From contig NZ_KI911783.1 in NCBI RefSeq assembly GCF_000515415.1, forward strand, positions 1,354,392 through 1,418,391: DNA of 64,000 bases, read 5' to 3'. Below the pieces are notes generated by a model. The model made no database searches. It was not told where the DNA came from and was given only the letters and a program-made list of their open reading frames with translations. The first letter of the stretch is position 1. Every line of letters begins with the position of its first letter. Source of the stretch: Bradyrhizobium sp. WSM1417 (GTDB lineage Bacteria; Pseudomonadota; Alphaproteobacteria; Rhizobiales; Xanthobacteraceae). Shown here piece by piece: positions 56,657 through 64,000 of this stretch. A program made the translations under genes and the position numbers.

Positions 56657-58654
56657 TTACTTGGCTCCGGCGAGCAGTTTGGTGCGCGCGTCTTCGGCCC
56701 GGATGACGTCCTCGGCCGGAATGTCGAAATCGCGGTGATAGTTGAAGGTGTGACCGATGCCGACGGCGAGCATCGCGATGAAGCTCGCGGCCGCCAGCCA
56801 CCAGATGTACCAGATCAAACCGAATCCCATCGCGGTAGCGAAGCCGGCCAGGATGATGCCGGTGCCGGTGCTGCTGGGCATGTGGATCGGCTTGAACCCG
56901 GTGAGCGGGCGTTGATAACCGCGCCTCTTCATGTCCCACCACGCATCATTGTCGTGAACGACGGGAGTGAAAGCGAAGTTGTAGGCCGGCGGCGGCGAGG
57001 AGGTCGCCCATTCCAGCGTGCGCGCATCCCAGGGATCGCCGCTGACGTCCTTGAGCTGCTCGCGCCTGAGGAAGCTGACGGCGAACTGCATCAGCATCGA
57101 GAGGATGCCGAGGAAAACCAGGAAGGCACCAATGCCGGCGACGATGAACCAGATCTGCAGGCTCGGGTCGTCGAACACACGGAGCCGGCGGGTCACGCCC
57201 ATCAGGCCGAGCACATAGAGCGGCATGAAGGCGAGATAGAAACCCGTGACCCAGAACCAGAACGACAGCTTGCCCCAGAACGGATCGAGCTTGAAGCCGA
57301 ACGCCTTCGGGAACCAGTAGCCGATACCGGCGAACGCGCCGAACACCACGCCGCCGATGATCACGTTGTGGAAGTGCGCGATCAGGAACAGGCTGTTGTG
57401 CAGGACGAAGTCGGCCGGAGGCACCGCGAGCAGCACGCCGGTCATGCCGCCGAGCACGAAGGTCAGCATGAATGCGATCGTCCACATCATCGGCAGCTCG
57501 AAGCGGATGCGGCCGCGATACATCGTGAACAGCCAGTTGAACATCTTCGCGCCCGTCGGGATCGAGATGATCATCGTGGTGATGCCGAAGAAGGAGTTGA
57601 CGCTGGCGCCCGACCCCATCGTGAAGAAGTGGTGCAGCCAGACCAGGTAGGACAGGATGGTGATGACCACCGTGGCGTAGACCATCGAGGTGTAGCCGAA
57701 CAGCCGCTTGCCCGAGAAGGTCGAGGTCACTTCCGAGAAGATGCCGAAGGCGGGGAGAACCAGGATGTAGACCTCGGGATGACCCCAGATCCAGATCAGG
57801 TTCACGTACATCATCGGGCTGCCGCCGAAATCGTTGGTGAAGAAGTTGGTGCCGACGTAGCGGTCGAGCGAGAGCAGCGCGAGCACGACGGTCAAAACCG
57901 GAAAGGAAGCGACGATCAGCACGTTGGTGCAGAGCGCGGTCCAGGTGAACACCGGCATTCGCATCATGGTCATGCCCGGGCACCGCAGCTTGACGATGGT
58001 GCAGATCAGGTTGATGCCGGACAATGTCGTTCCGACGCCCGCGACCTGCAGCCCCCATATGTAATAGTCGACGCCGACATCCGGACTGTAGCCGATGTTC
58101 GACAACGGCGGATAAGCGAGCCAGCCGGTGCGGGCGAATTCGCCGATGAACAGCGAAGCCATCACCAGCACCGCGCCGCCGACCGTCATCCAGAAGCTGA
58201 AATTGTTCAGGAACGGGAACGACACGTCGCGCGCACCGATCTGGAGCGGCACGACGAAGTTCATCAGGCCGGTGACCAGCGGCATCGCCACGAAGAAGAT
58301 CATGATCACGCCGTGGGCGGTGAAGACCTGGTCGTAGTGATGGGAATTGAGATAGCCCTCCGAACCGCCGAAGGCGAGCGCCTGCTGCAACCGCATCATC
58401 AGCGCGTCGGCGAAGCCGCGCAGCAGCATCACGATGCCGAGGATCATGTACATGATGCCGATGCGCTTGTGGTCGACGCTGGTGAACCACTCGCTCCAGA
58501 GATAACCCCAGACGCGGAAATAGGTCAGGCCGGCAACCATGATGAGGCCGCCGGTCGCAACCACGGCAAAGGTGCCGACGACGATCGGCTCGTGCAGGGG
58601 CAGCGATTCGAAGGTGAGCCGGCCGAAGATGAGCTTGAGAAGATCAGGAGACAT
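56657..58654 (-). CDS. cyoB: Cytochrome bo3 quinol oxidase subunit I
   Basis: A 665-residue catalytic subunit. The low-spin heme ligand lies in [15 protein letters not shown], the CuB histidine/cross-linked tyrosine and proton-channel glutamate in [12 protein letters not shown], further CuB ligands in WLHHFFTMG, and heme ligands in HFHNVIIGG. The N-terminal [20 protein letters not shown] extension and the quinol-site residues near the start fit a bo3 and not an aa3 oxidase. About fifteen helices. Confidence 0.96.
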   Translation of the reverse strand: MSPDLLKLIFGRLTFESLPLHEPIVVGTFAVVATGGLIMVAGLTYFRVWGYLWSEWFTSVDHKRIGIMYMILGIVMLLRGFADALMMRLQQALAFGGSEGYLNSHHYDQVFTAHGVIMIFFVAMPLVTGLMNFVVPLQIGARDVSFPFLNNFSFWMTVGGAVLVMASLFIGEFARTGWLAYPPLSNIGYSPDVGVDYYIWGLQVAGVGTTLSGINLICTIVKLRCPGMTMMRMPVFTWTALCTNVLIVASFPVLTVVLALLSLDRYVGTNFFTNDFGGSPMMYVNLIWIWGHPEVYILVLPAFGIFSEVTSTFSGKRLFGYTSMVYATVVITILSYLVWLHHFFTMGSGASVNSFFGITTMIISIPTGAKMFNWLFTMYRGRIRFELPMMWTIAFMLTFVLGGMTGVLLAVPPADFVLHNSLFLIAHFHNVIIGGVVFGAFAGIGYWFPKAFGFKLDPFWGKLSFWFWVTGFYLAFMPLYVLGLMGVTRRLRVFDDPSLQIWFIVAGIGAFLVFLGILSMLMQFAVSFLRREQLKDVSGDPWDARTLEWATSSPPPAYNFAFTPVVHDNDAWWDMKRRGYQRPLTGFKPIHMPSSTGTGIILAGFATAMGFGLIWYIWWLAAASFIAMLAVGIGHTFNYHRDFDIPAEDVIRAEDARTKLLAGAK

Positions 58655-58665
58655 GCGGGATCTCT

Positions 58666-59826
58666 TTACGAATCTGACTTCGGACGTTGTCCGAGGAAGA
58701 AGGACGAGGACTTCAGCGGCGTGAAACTCGGCCGCTTCAGGCCGACGCCGAGCAGCGGCGCGGTGTCGACAGGTGCCGTGATGGAGGCGGTGGTCCTGCC
58801 CTGCGGCGCCTCGGGCGTGCAGGTGCCGGCGACGAAGCTCGGCTCCGGCCCAAGCGCCGTGCCGCGGCGGGCGTACTTGTCGTAAGCCAGCGGCAGGGTG
58901 TTGTTCAGACCCTCATGGCCGAGACCGCCCTTGGCGTCGATCGCCATCATCTCGCTCTGGCACATCTTGCCGGTCTCGACGCACATGTTGAGGATCAGGC
59001 GGTAGAGATCGGAATCAACGGTGCCGTAGCGCCGCACCGGCTCGTTCTGGCTGGGTTTTTCGAGCTGGAGATATTCGGCGCGGCCGAGCGAGCCGCCGCC
59101 GGACTTGGCGCTGGCGACCCAGGCGTCAAAGCCCTTGTCGTCGAGGCCCTGGAAGTTGAAGTGCATGCCGGAGAAGCCGGCACCGCTGTAGTTCGCGGAA
59201 AAGCCCCGGTAGGTGCCGGCATGGTTCACGACGGCGTGGAGCTTGGTCTCCATGCCCGGCATCGCGTAGATCTGGCCGGCCAGCGCGGGGATGTAGAACG
59301 AGTTCATCACCGAGGACGCGGTGATGCGGAAGTTGATGGGGCGATCGACCGGAGCTGCCAGATCGTTGACGGTGGCGATGCCGTAGTCCGGATAGATAAA
59401 GAGCCACTTCCAGTCGAGTGCGACGACGTCGACCTCGAGCGGGGCCTTGGACTGGTCCACGGCGCGGTCGGCATGGATGCGGCCGAGCGTGCGATAGGGG
59501 TCGAGCAGATGCGTGCCCATCCAGGTCAGCGCGCCCAGGCAAACGATGATCAAGAGTGGCGCCGACCAGATCACCAGCTCGAGGCTGGTCGAGTGGTCCC
59601 ATTCCGGCTCGTAACGGGCGTCGGTGTTGGACTGGCGGTAGCGCCAGGCGAACAGCACCGTCAGCGCCATCACGGGCACGACAATCAGGAGCATCAGGAC
59701 GGTGGAGATGATGACGAGGTCGCGCTGTTGCGCTGCGATATCGCCGGCCGGCGCCAGCACGACGTAGTTGCAGCCGCTGAGCGCAACCGCCAGGGGTAGC
59801 AGCGCCAGGATCTTGAAACGGGACAC
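58666..59826 (-). CDS. cyoA: Cytochrome bo3 quinol oxidase subunit II
   Basis: A 386-residue lipoprotein (LSGCNYVVL lipobox). Two membrane helices precede a cupredoxin domain that lacks CuA ligands, as quinol oxidases do ([46 protein letters not shown]). The start is the GTG at 59826; a longer frame exists. It is the first gene of a seven-gene operon and stands downstream of a strong palindrome (59896-59914). Confidence 0.93.
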   Translation of the reverse strand: MSRFKILALLPLAVALSGCNYVVLAPAGDIAAQQRDLVIISTVLMLLIVVPVMALTVLFAWRYRQSNTDARYEPEWDHSTSLELVIWSAPLLIIVCLGALTWMGTHLLDPYRTLGRIHADRAVDQSKAPLEVDVVALDWKWLFIYPDYGIATVNDLAAPVDRPINFRITASSVMNSFYIPALAGQIYAMPGMETKLHAVVNHAGTYRGFSANYSGAGFSGMHFNFQGLDDKGFDAWVASAKSGGGSLGRAEYLQLEKPSQNEPVRRYGTVDSDLYRLILNMCVETGKMCQSEMMAIDAKGGLGHEGLNNTLPLAYDKYARRGTALGPEPSFVAGTCTPEAPQGRTTASITAPVDTAPLLGVGLKRPSFTPLKSSSFFLGQRPKSDS

Positions 59827-59895
59827 GGGCCGAGCCTTATGAGAATGAGTTTCTTTTGCGGGGCCAAGGGGTAGCTGCGGCGCAGCAATCCGGAC

Positions 59896-59914
59896 ATTGG
59901 ACAATTTGTCCAAT
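59896..59914. promoter_or_regulatory. Perfect inverted repeat in the cyoA/MFS divergent region
   Basis: ATTGGACAA and TTGTCCAAT flank a single central T. It lies 70 bases upstream of cyoA and 95 upstream of the MFS gene. It does not match the FNR/FixK consensus (TTGA-type with a wider spacer). It is likely the operator of an unidentified regulator. Confidence 0.65.
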
Positions 59915-60008
59915 GTTGCAGTGCGGGATGTTACGCCAGACAGGGCTAAATTGCCTGGCGCCTTGCCGGGCGGTCGGCTTTGGTTTTCAGGACGTTAAGG
60001 GCGCACGA

Positions 60009-61334
60009 ATGGCGACGGCACAGACCCCCGCAATGGCAGACCACTCGGGCGAGCACGGCCACGACCAGGCCAGTCCCGGCGAGATCGCTATCGGCGTCAT
60101 CATCGGCCGCACCTCGGAATTCTTCGACTTCTTCGTCTTTGCGATCGCCTCGGTGATCGTCTTCCCGCGCCTGGTGTTTCCGTTCACGAGCGAACTGACC
60201 GGCACCCTCTATTCCTTCATGATCTTCGCGCTGGCCTTCATGGCCCGGCCGATCGGCACCGTCATTTTCATGACGGTCGACCGCGGGTACGGCAAGACGG
60301 CCAAGCTGATCTCGGCGCTGTTCCTGCTCGGCACCGCCACCGTCGCGATCGCGTTCCTGCCCGGCTATCACGAGATCGGCGCTGCGGCGATCTGGCTGCT
60401 GGCGCTGGCGCGCATCGCACAGGGTCTGGCCTGGGGCGGCGCCTGGGACGGCATGGCCTCGCTGCTGGCGCTGAACGCGCCGCCTTCGCAGCGCGGCTGG
60501 TACGCGATGGTGCCGCAGCTTGGCGCGCCGCTCGGTCTGATCGTGGCGAGCGGGCTGTTCGCTTATTTCGCCGGAAATCTGTCGGCCGACGATTTCTTCG
60601 ATTGGGGCTGGCGCTATCCGTTCTTCGTCGCCTTTGCCATCAACGTCGTGGCGCTGTTCGCGCGCCTGCGCATGGTGACGACGGAAGAATATGCCTCGCT
60701 GTTCGAGACCCGCGAATTGCAGCCCTCGCGCATCTCCGAGACGGTGGCGCGCGAAGGCCAGAACATCATGCTCGGTGCGTTCGCGCCGCTGGCGAGCTTC
60801 GCGCTGTTCCACATGGTCACGGTGTTTCCGCTGTCCTGGGTGTTCCTGTTCACCCGCGAAAGCCCGGTGCGCTTCCTGATCATCGAGATCGTCGCCGCCG
60901 TGTTCGGCGTCGGCGCGATCGTGCTCTCCGGCGTGATCGCCGACCGCGTCGGCCGCAAGTCGCTGCTGATGGGATCGGCGATCGCGATCGCGATCTACAG
61001 CGGCTTCGCCCCGCAACTGCTCGATGCCGGCGCGTTCGGCGAGACCATCTACATGGTGATCGGCTTCATCCTGCTCGGGCTGTCGTTCGGCCAGTCGTCG
61101 GGTGCGATCGCCTCGAACTTCAAGCAGGCCTATCGCTACACGGCCTCGGCGCTGACCTCCGACATGGCCTGGCTGTTCGGCGCCGGCTTTGCACCGCTGG
61201 TCGCCCTGTTGCTTGCGACCAATCTCGGCGTCATCGCTTCGGGTGCGTACCTGCTGTCAGGCGCGTTCTGGACATTGCTCGCGCTCTGGCTCAGCGGCCA
61301 GCGCGAGGCCGGAGATATGGACGCGGGCGGTTAG
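60009..61334 (+). CDS. MFS metabolite/proton symporter
   Basis: A 441-residue transporter with twelve helices of the ShiA/ProP type (metabolite:H+ symporter). The first helix has GRTSEFFDFFVFAIASV; the inter-domain loop is MVTTEEYASLFETRE; RVGRKSLL and FMARPIGTVI are conserved MFS loops. The histidine-rich start (MADHSGEHGHD) is not conserved in function. It is divergent from the cyo operon, and a shared regulator is possible. Confidence 0.9.
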   Translation: MATAQTPAMADHSGEHGHDQASPGEIAIGVIIGRTSEFFDFFVFAIASVIVFPRLVFPFTSELTGTLYSFMIFALAFMARPIGTVIFMTVDRGYGKTAKLISALFLLGTATVAIAFLPGYHEIGAAAIWLLALARIAQGLAWGGAWDGMASLLALNAPPSQRGWYAMVPQLGAPLGLIVASGLFAYFAGNLSADDFFDWGWRYPFFVAFAINVVALFARLRMVTTEEYASLFETRELQPSRISETVAREGQNIMLGAFAPLASFALFHMVTVFPLSWVFLFTRESPVRFLIIEIVAAVFGVGAIVLSGVIADRVGRKSLLMGSAIAIAIYSGFAPQLLDAGAFGETIYMVIGFILLGLSFGQSSGAIASNFKQAYRYTASALTSDMAWLFGAGFAPLVALLLATNLGVIASGAYLLSGAFWTLLALWLSGQREAGDMDAGG

Positions 61335-61347
61335 GGCTCATCCCAAT

Positions 61348-61480
61348 GTCGTCCTGGCGAACGCCAGGACCCATTACCCCGACAGATTATGTTGCAGCCA
61401 TGCTGGAGCAACCAGCGTGCCCATTCCGGTAATCTGTGATTATGGGTCCCGGATCTGCGCTTACGCTTGTCCGGGACGAC
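61348..61480. repeat. GTCGTCCCGG repeat with mixed arms
   Basis: The left arm is the CTGGC variant (GTCGTCCTGGCGAACGCCAG). The right arm is CCCGG with a long 20-base loop before CCGGGACGAC. It ends 28 bases before the convergent metalloprotease stop. Confidence 0.8.
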
Positions 61481-61507
61481 GGCGGAATTTGCCGAGCTAT
61501 CGCAGCC

Positions 61508-63007
61508 TCAATCCGCCACGACCTTCACGCGATCTCTTACCTTCACCTGCGCGTTGCGATCGAGCCCGTTGAGCACGCGAAAACGCTCGGCCGGGTGATC
61601 GACGCCGGCCATGCGGTGGGAGAGCGATTCCACGGTGTCGCCGGGCTGCACGGTGATGACCTTGATGCGCAGCGGGCGCGCCGCCTGGATCTCCTCGAGC
61701 GTCAGGCGGCGGAATGAACCGACGGTCTCGCGCGCATTGCGCTCGCTCTCGGTCGACTTCTGCCGGGCCGCGAAGATGAAGCGGTAGACGTCGCTGCCAA
61801 AGCGCAGCGCATAGACCTTGAACTGCCACTGGTCTCCCTTTGCGGTGGCGGACGCAGCCGGAAAACCGTTGATGGTGATGTCCTCGGTGGAGGCCTTCTC
61901 GACGCCCTCCATCCAGCCGGAATTCAGGTAATCGCCGAGCGACTGTTCGGCCGGCACCCGCACGACGTCGAAACGCATCGCCTGCGAGCCGCCGTCGCGC
62001 ACGCCGATCACGGCCTGCGCGGTGTTGTCGAGCGTGAAATTGTCCGGCGCTTGGAAGGTGAAGCCGAGCTTCGGATGCAGGAAGCGCCGGCCGCGGACAA
62101 AACCTTCGCTGGGGTCTTCGCCGTAGACGAGATTGTCGATCGCGGCGAGATAGGTCTCGCGGTCGCGCTCGCCGCCCTCTGGCGCTGCGTATTGCCGCGC
62201 GATGGTCTGCGCGTTCTGCACGCGCTCGGGAGTTGCCGGATGCGATGAGGTGAAATCCTGTGCGCGCGGATCGAGCGAGGTCTTGCCGACCTTCAGCTCG
62301 GCATTGCGCTCCATCGCCGAGAGGAATCGGGCAGCACCATAAGGATCGAAATGGGCCTTGGCGGAAATCCCGACGCCGACGCCGTCGGCCTCGAACTCCT
62401 GATTGCGCGAAAAGCTCGCCATGGTCAGCTTGGTCTTGGCGAGCGCGAGCGCGGTGAGATCGGGATCGTTGCTCATGTCGGTGACGACGCGGGTGACGAT
62501 CGCGGCCTGGCGGGCCTGGTCCTCGCGCATCGCGGCGTGCTTGGACAGCACATGCGCCATCTCGTGGCTGAGCACGGAGGACAATTCCGAGGTGTCGCTC
62601 GCCAGCGCAAGCAGGCCGCGTGTGACATAGAGCTGACCGTTCGGCAGCGCGAAGGCGTTCACCGCGCCGGAATTGAGGATCGTGACCCGGTAACCCTGGT
62701 CGGGGCGGTCGGAGGCGGCGACGAGCCGGTCGACGGTCTTGGTGACCAGCGATTCGAGCCTGGGGTCATCGTAGGTGCCGCCATAGCTCGCCAGGATGCG
62801 CTCATGCTCCTTCTCGGTGGCGGGGGTCTGCGCGACGGCCGGCTTCGGCTTGGGCATCGCTATGGTCGGCGGGGCCGCCGCGGTCTGAAACCGGCCCATA
62901 TCGCCGCAGCCGGCGAGGGCTGAACCCAGCACGAGGCATAGCGCAGCCGACGCTGCCCGCAGGCGGCGGCGTTCACCTCGTCCGTGCCGTCCTAGCACCC
63001 CATTCAC
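61508..63007 (-). CDS. M48-family metalloprotease lipoprotein with LysM-like C terminus
   Basis: A 499-residue protein. The lipobox LAGCGDMG follows a signal peptide. The zinc motif is LSHEMAHVLSKH, the third ligand glutamate lies in NQEFEADGVGV, and SSHPATPERVQNAQTIA is typical of the BepA/YcaL/LoiP group that degrades misassembled outer membrane proteins. The C-terminal part ends VQPGDTVESLSHRMAGVDHP, a LysM-like peptidoglycan-binding motif. Confidence 0.92.
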   Translation of the reverse strand: MNGVLGRHGRGERRRLRAASAALCLVLGSALAGCGDMGRFQTAAAPPTIAMPKPKPAVAQTPATEKEHERILASYGGTYDDPRLESLVTKTVDRLVAASDRPDQGYRVTILNSGAVNAFALPNGQLYVTRGLLALASDTSELSSVLSHEMAHVLSKHAAMREDQARQAAIVTRVVTDMSNDPDLTALALAKTKLTMASFSRNQEFEADGVGVGISAKAHFDPYGAARFLSAMERNAELKVGKTSLDPRAQDFTSSHPATPERVQNAQTIARQYAAPEGGERDRETYLAAIDNLVYGEDPSEGFVRGRRFLHPKLGFTFQAPDNFTLDNTAQAVIGVRDGGSQAMRFDVVRVPAEQSLGDYLNSGWMEGVEKASTEDITINGFPAASATAKGDQWQFKVYALRFGSDVYRFIFAARQKSTESERNARETVGSFRRLTLEEIQAARPLRIKVITVQPGDTVESLSHRMAGVDHPAERFRVLNGLDRNAQVKVRDRVKVVAD

Positions 63008-63033
63008 GTCGCTTAACCCGTGCCTGGCCCCTT

Positions 63034-63798
63034 TTAGGGCCTTACCCCTGTCGGCTCGTTTGCGCCCAGCAACTCGATTTGTCCCACGAGGCGTATATCG
63101 ATACGCGGCCCCGTATTCCCCTCAGCCCAGCCCCGGACACGAATACGCTTATTTTCCAGAGACTTAAGGGCTATACCGGCGCTTTCGAACGCGGGTACCA
63201 TGCGCTTTGAAATAGTCACGGCGAAGCCGCGTGTCCAGTTTCGGCCGAAGTTGAGGTAGGTCATTGCCCCAGCTTGCCGGACCGACAGGACTTTGCCTTC
63301 GACCACCACAAAACGCCCGATCCCCGCCAAAATATCGTCCGGACTTTCCGCGTTTTTTATGGCCGACGGGTCAGCCCAGCTGCCCTTTTTTTGGCGCCTC
63401 GCCTCGGCCTCCGACGCCATCAGGGCGGCCGCGCAGTCCTTATCGGCGATCTCGGCGGAGACGATGGCATCGCCCTGGGCGAGGAGCATCGCCTGCACGG
63501 AGATGTCACTCTCGCCGACAAAGACCAGCGCGCCTTGGCGACCATAGCGGTCGGGCGTGTCGTCGGCGCTGCGCAGGATCACGTCGCGCCCCACGAGCAG
63601 CGAGGTCAGCGCCTGCTTCGTCGTTGCGGTCGGCTCGATGCCGGTCAAGCGGATTTCCCGGCCGTCATCGAGACGCAGACTGCGCGCATCGATCGCGGTG
63701 ACGCGGCCTTCGCCTTGGGACTCGAACTGGCATGGGCTCGCGAATGCGCTCTGACTCGCGATGAGAAGAATTGCGATCAGGTGAAGCCGTTGGATCAC
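63034..63798 (-). CDS. Exported staphylococcal-nuclease-fold protein
   Basis: A 254-residue protein with a signal peptide ending AFA. The SNase-like domain includes GRVTAIDARSLRLDDGREIRLTGIEP and DRYGRQGALVFV, followed by AMLLAQGDAIV. Two of the usual nuclease catalytic arginine/glutamate positions are not evident, so activity is uncertain. The second half (DILAGIGRFVVVEGKVLSV, WTRGFAVTISKRMVPAF) is an OB-like domain seen with it in alphaproteobacteria. It lies 26 bases upstream of the metalloprotease. Confidence 0.75.
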   Translation of the reverse strand: MIQRLHLIAILLIASQSAFASPCQFESQGEGRVTAIDARSLRLDDGREIRLTGIEPTATTKQALTSLLVGRDVILRSADDTPDRYGRQGALVFVGESDISVQAMLLAQGDAIVSAEIADKDCAAALMASEAEARRQKKGSWADPSAIKNAESPDDILAGIGRFVVVEGKVLSVRQAGAMTYLNFGRNWTRGFAVTISKRMVPAFESAGIALKSLENKRIRVRGWAEGNTGPRIDIRLVGQIELLGANEPTGVRP

Positions 63799-63871
63799 GT
63801 TGCCCGGTGAGGTTGCGTACGCGCCAGTCTTAACTCAAGCGCGGCGTGTCGCGAAGAGCCTTCCTCAGGCA

Positions 63872-63949
63872 GTCATTGCGAGCGCAGCGAAGCAATCCAG
63901 AATCTTTCCGCGGGGGGGACTCTGGATTGCTTCGCTGCGCTCGCAATGA
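63872..63949. repeat. CATTGCGAGCGCAGCGAAGC inverted-repeat element
   Basis: GCGAGCGCAGCGAAGCAATC and GATTGCTTCGCTGCGCTCGC are perfect inverted arms separated by about 27 bases (ending CTTTCCGCGGGGGGGACTCTG in the centre). Only one full copy is in the window. No gene is seen from 63799 to 64000. Confidence 0.85.
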
Positions 63950-64000
63950 AGTAGAAACATTGACCCGGACCGAGCCATTCCGTTTTGCGGAAAACGCGCG

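Noticed and set aside
56090..58885. Open frame of 931 codons on the plus strand through cyoC and cyoB
   Set aside because: Its His/Glu/Gln-rich product is the antisense of membrane-protein codons; cyoB and cyoC are certain.

Overview
The window looks like a chromosomal segment of a Bradyrhizobium-type alphaproteobacterium (Bradyrhizobium or a close Nitrobacteraceae relative). The evidence is high GC and GC-rich third codon positions, an aerobic cobaltochelatase pair (cobS/cobT), a RegS/RegR redox two-component pair, an alphaproteobacterial SUV3-like helicase, CarD and FdxA, and many dispersed inverted-repeat elements of the kind that fill intergenic spaces in that group. No rRNA, tRNA or CRISPR array was seen. 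Calls rest on reading motifs and translations by eye; no database search was run.

Layout. 1-6.3 kb: the 5' part of argJ, a parvulin PPIase, divergent secA, and a transferred-looking alpha/beta hydrolase whose frame runs backwards into the 3' end of secA. 6.5-14.7 kb: an amide-use module with a MarR regulator, an AmiC-like sensor without a signal peptide, an amidase and a five-gene urea/amide/branched-chain-type ABC importer. 14.9-23.8 kb: L,D-transpeptidase lipoprotein, accA, xerD, a 48-residue membrane protein, aroK-aroB, a CorC-type transporter, BolA and a J-domain protein. 24.0-32.5 kb: two divergent citrate-synthase-like genes, one with an N-terminal DNA-binding domain, then DedA and cobS/cobT separated by a GNAT and a DUF29 gene, and a phytase-like secreted protein. 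32.8-39.2 kb: an Old Yellow Enzyme, small hypothetical genes, a PilZ protein and a DUF2235 hydrolase, interspersed with repeats.

39.2-43.7 kb is a compact accessory island of lower GC. It encodes what I read as an ABC-three-component (ABC-3C) conflict system: an SMC/Rad50-like ATPase with a cysteine-rich hinge, a middle component, a C-terminal-domain component and a tiny membrane protein. The last two share an unusual DQS...AGRD motif. A DUF4238 gene at the end of the operon is broken by two frameshifts. I think this is the most interesting system in the window.

43.8-64.0 kb returns to core genes: rpmB, a DUF3108 protein, the SUV3-like helicase, an S4-domain protein that seems to start at an ACG codon, fdxA, carD, hxlR/GST, and a tight seven-gene operon cyoA-cyoB-cyoC-cyoD-surf1-regS-regR that links a bo3-type quinol oxidase to its likely redox-sensing regulators. 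After that come an MFS transporter, an M48 metalloprotease lipoprotein and a nuclease-fold protein. At least six families of intergenic repeats recur. In two of them the arms are themselves hairpins with compensatory changes.
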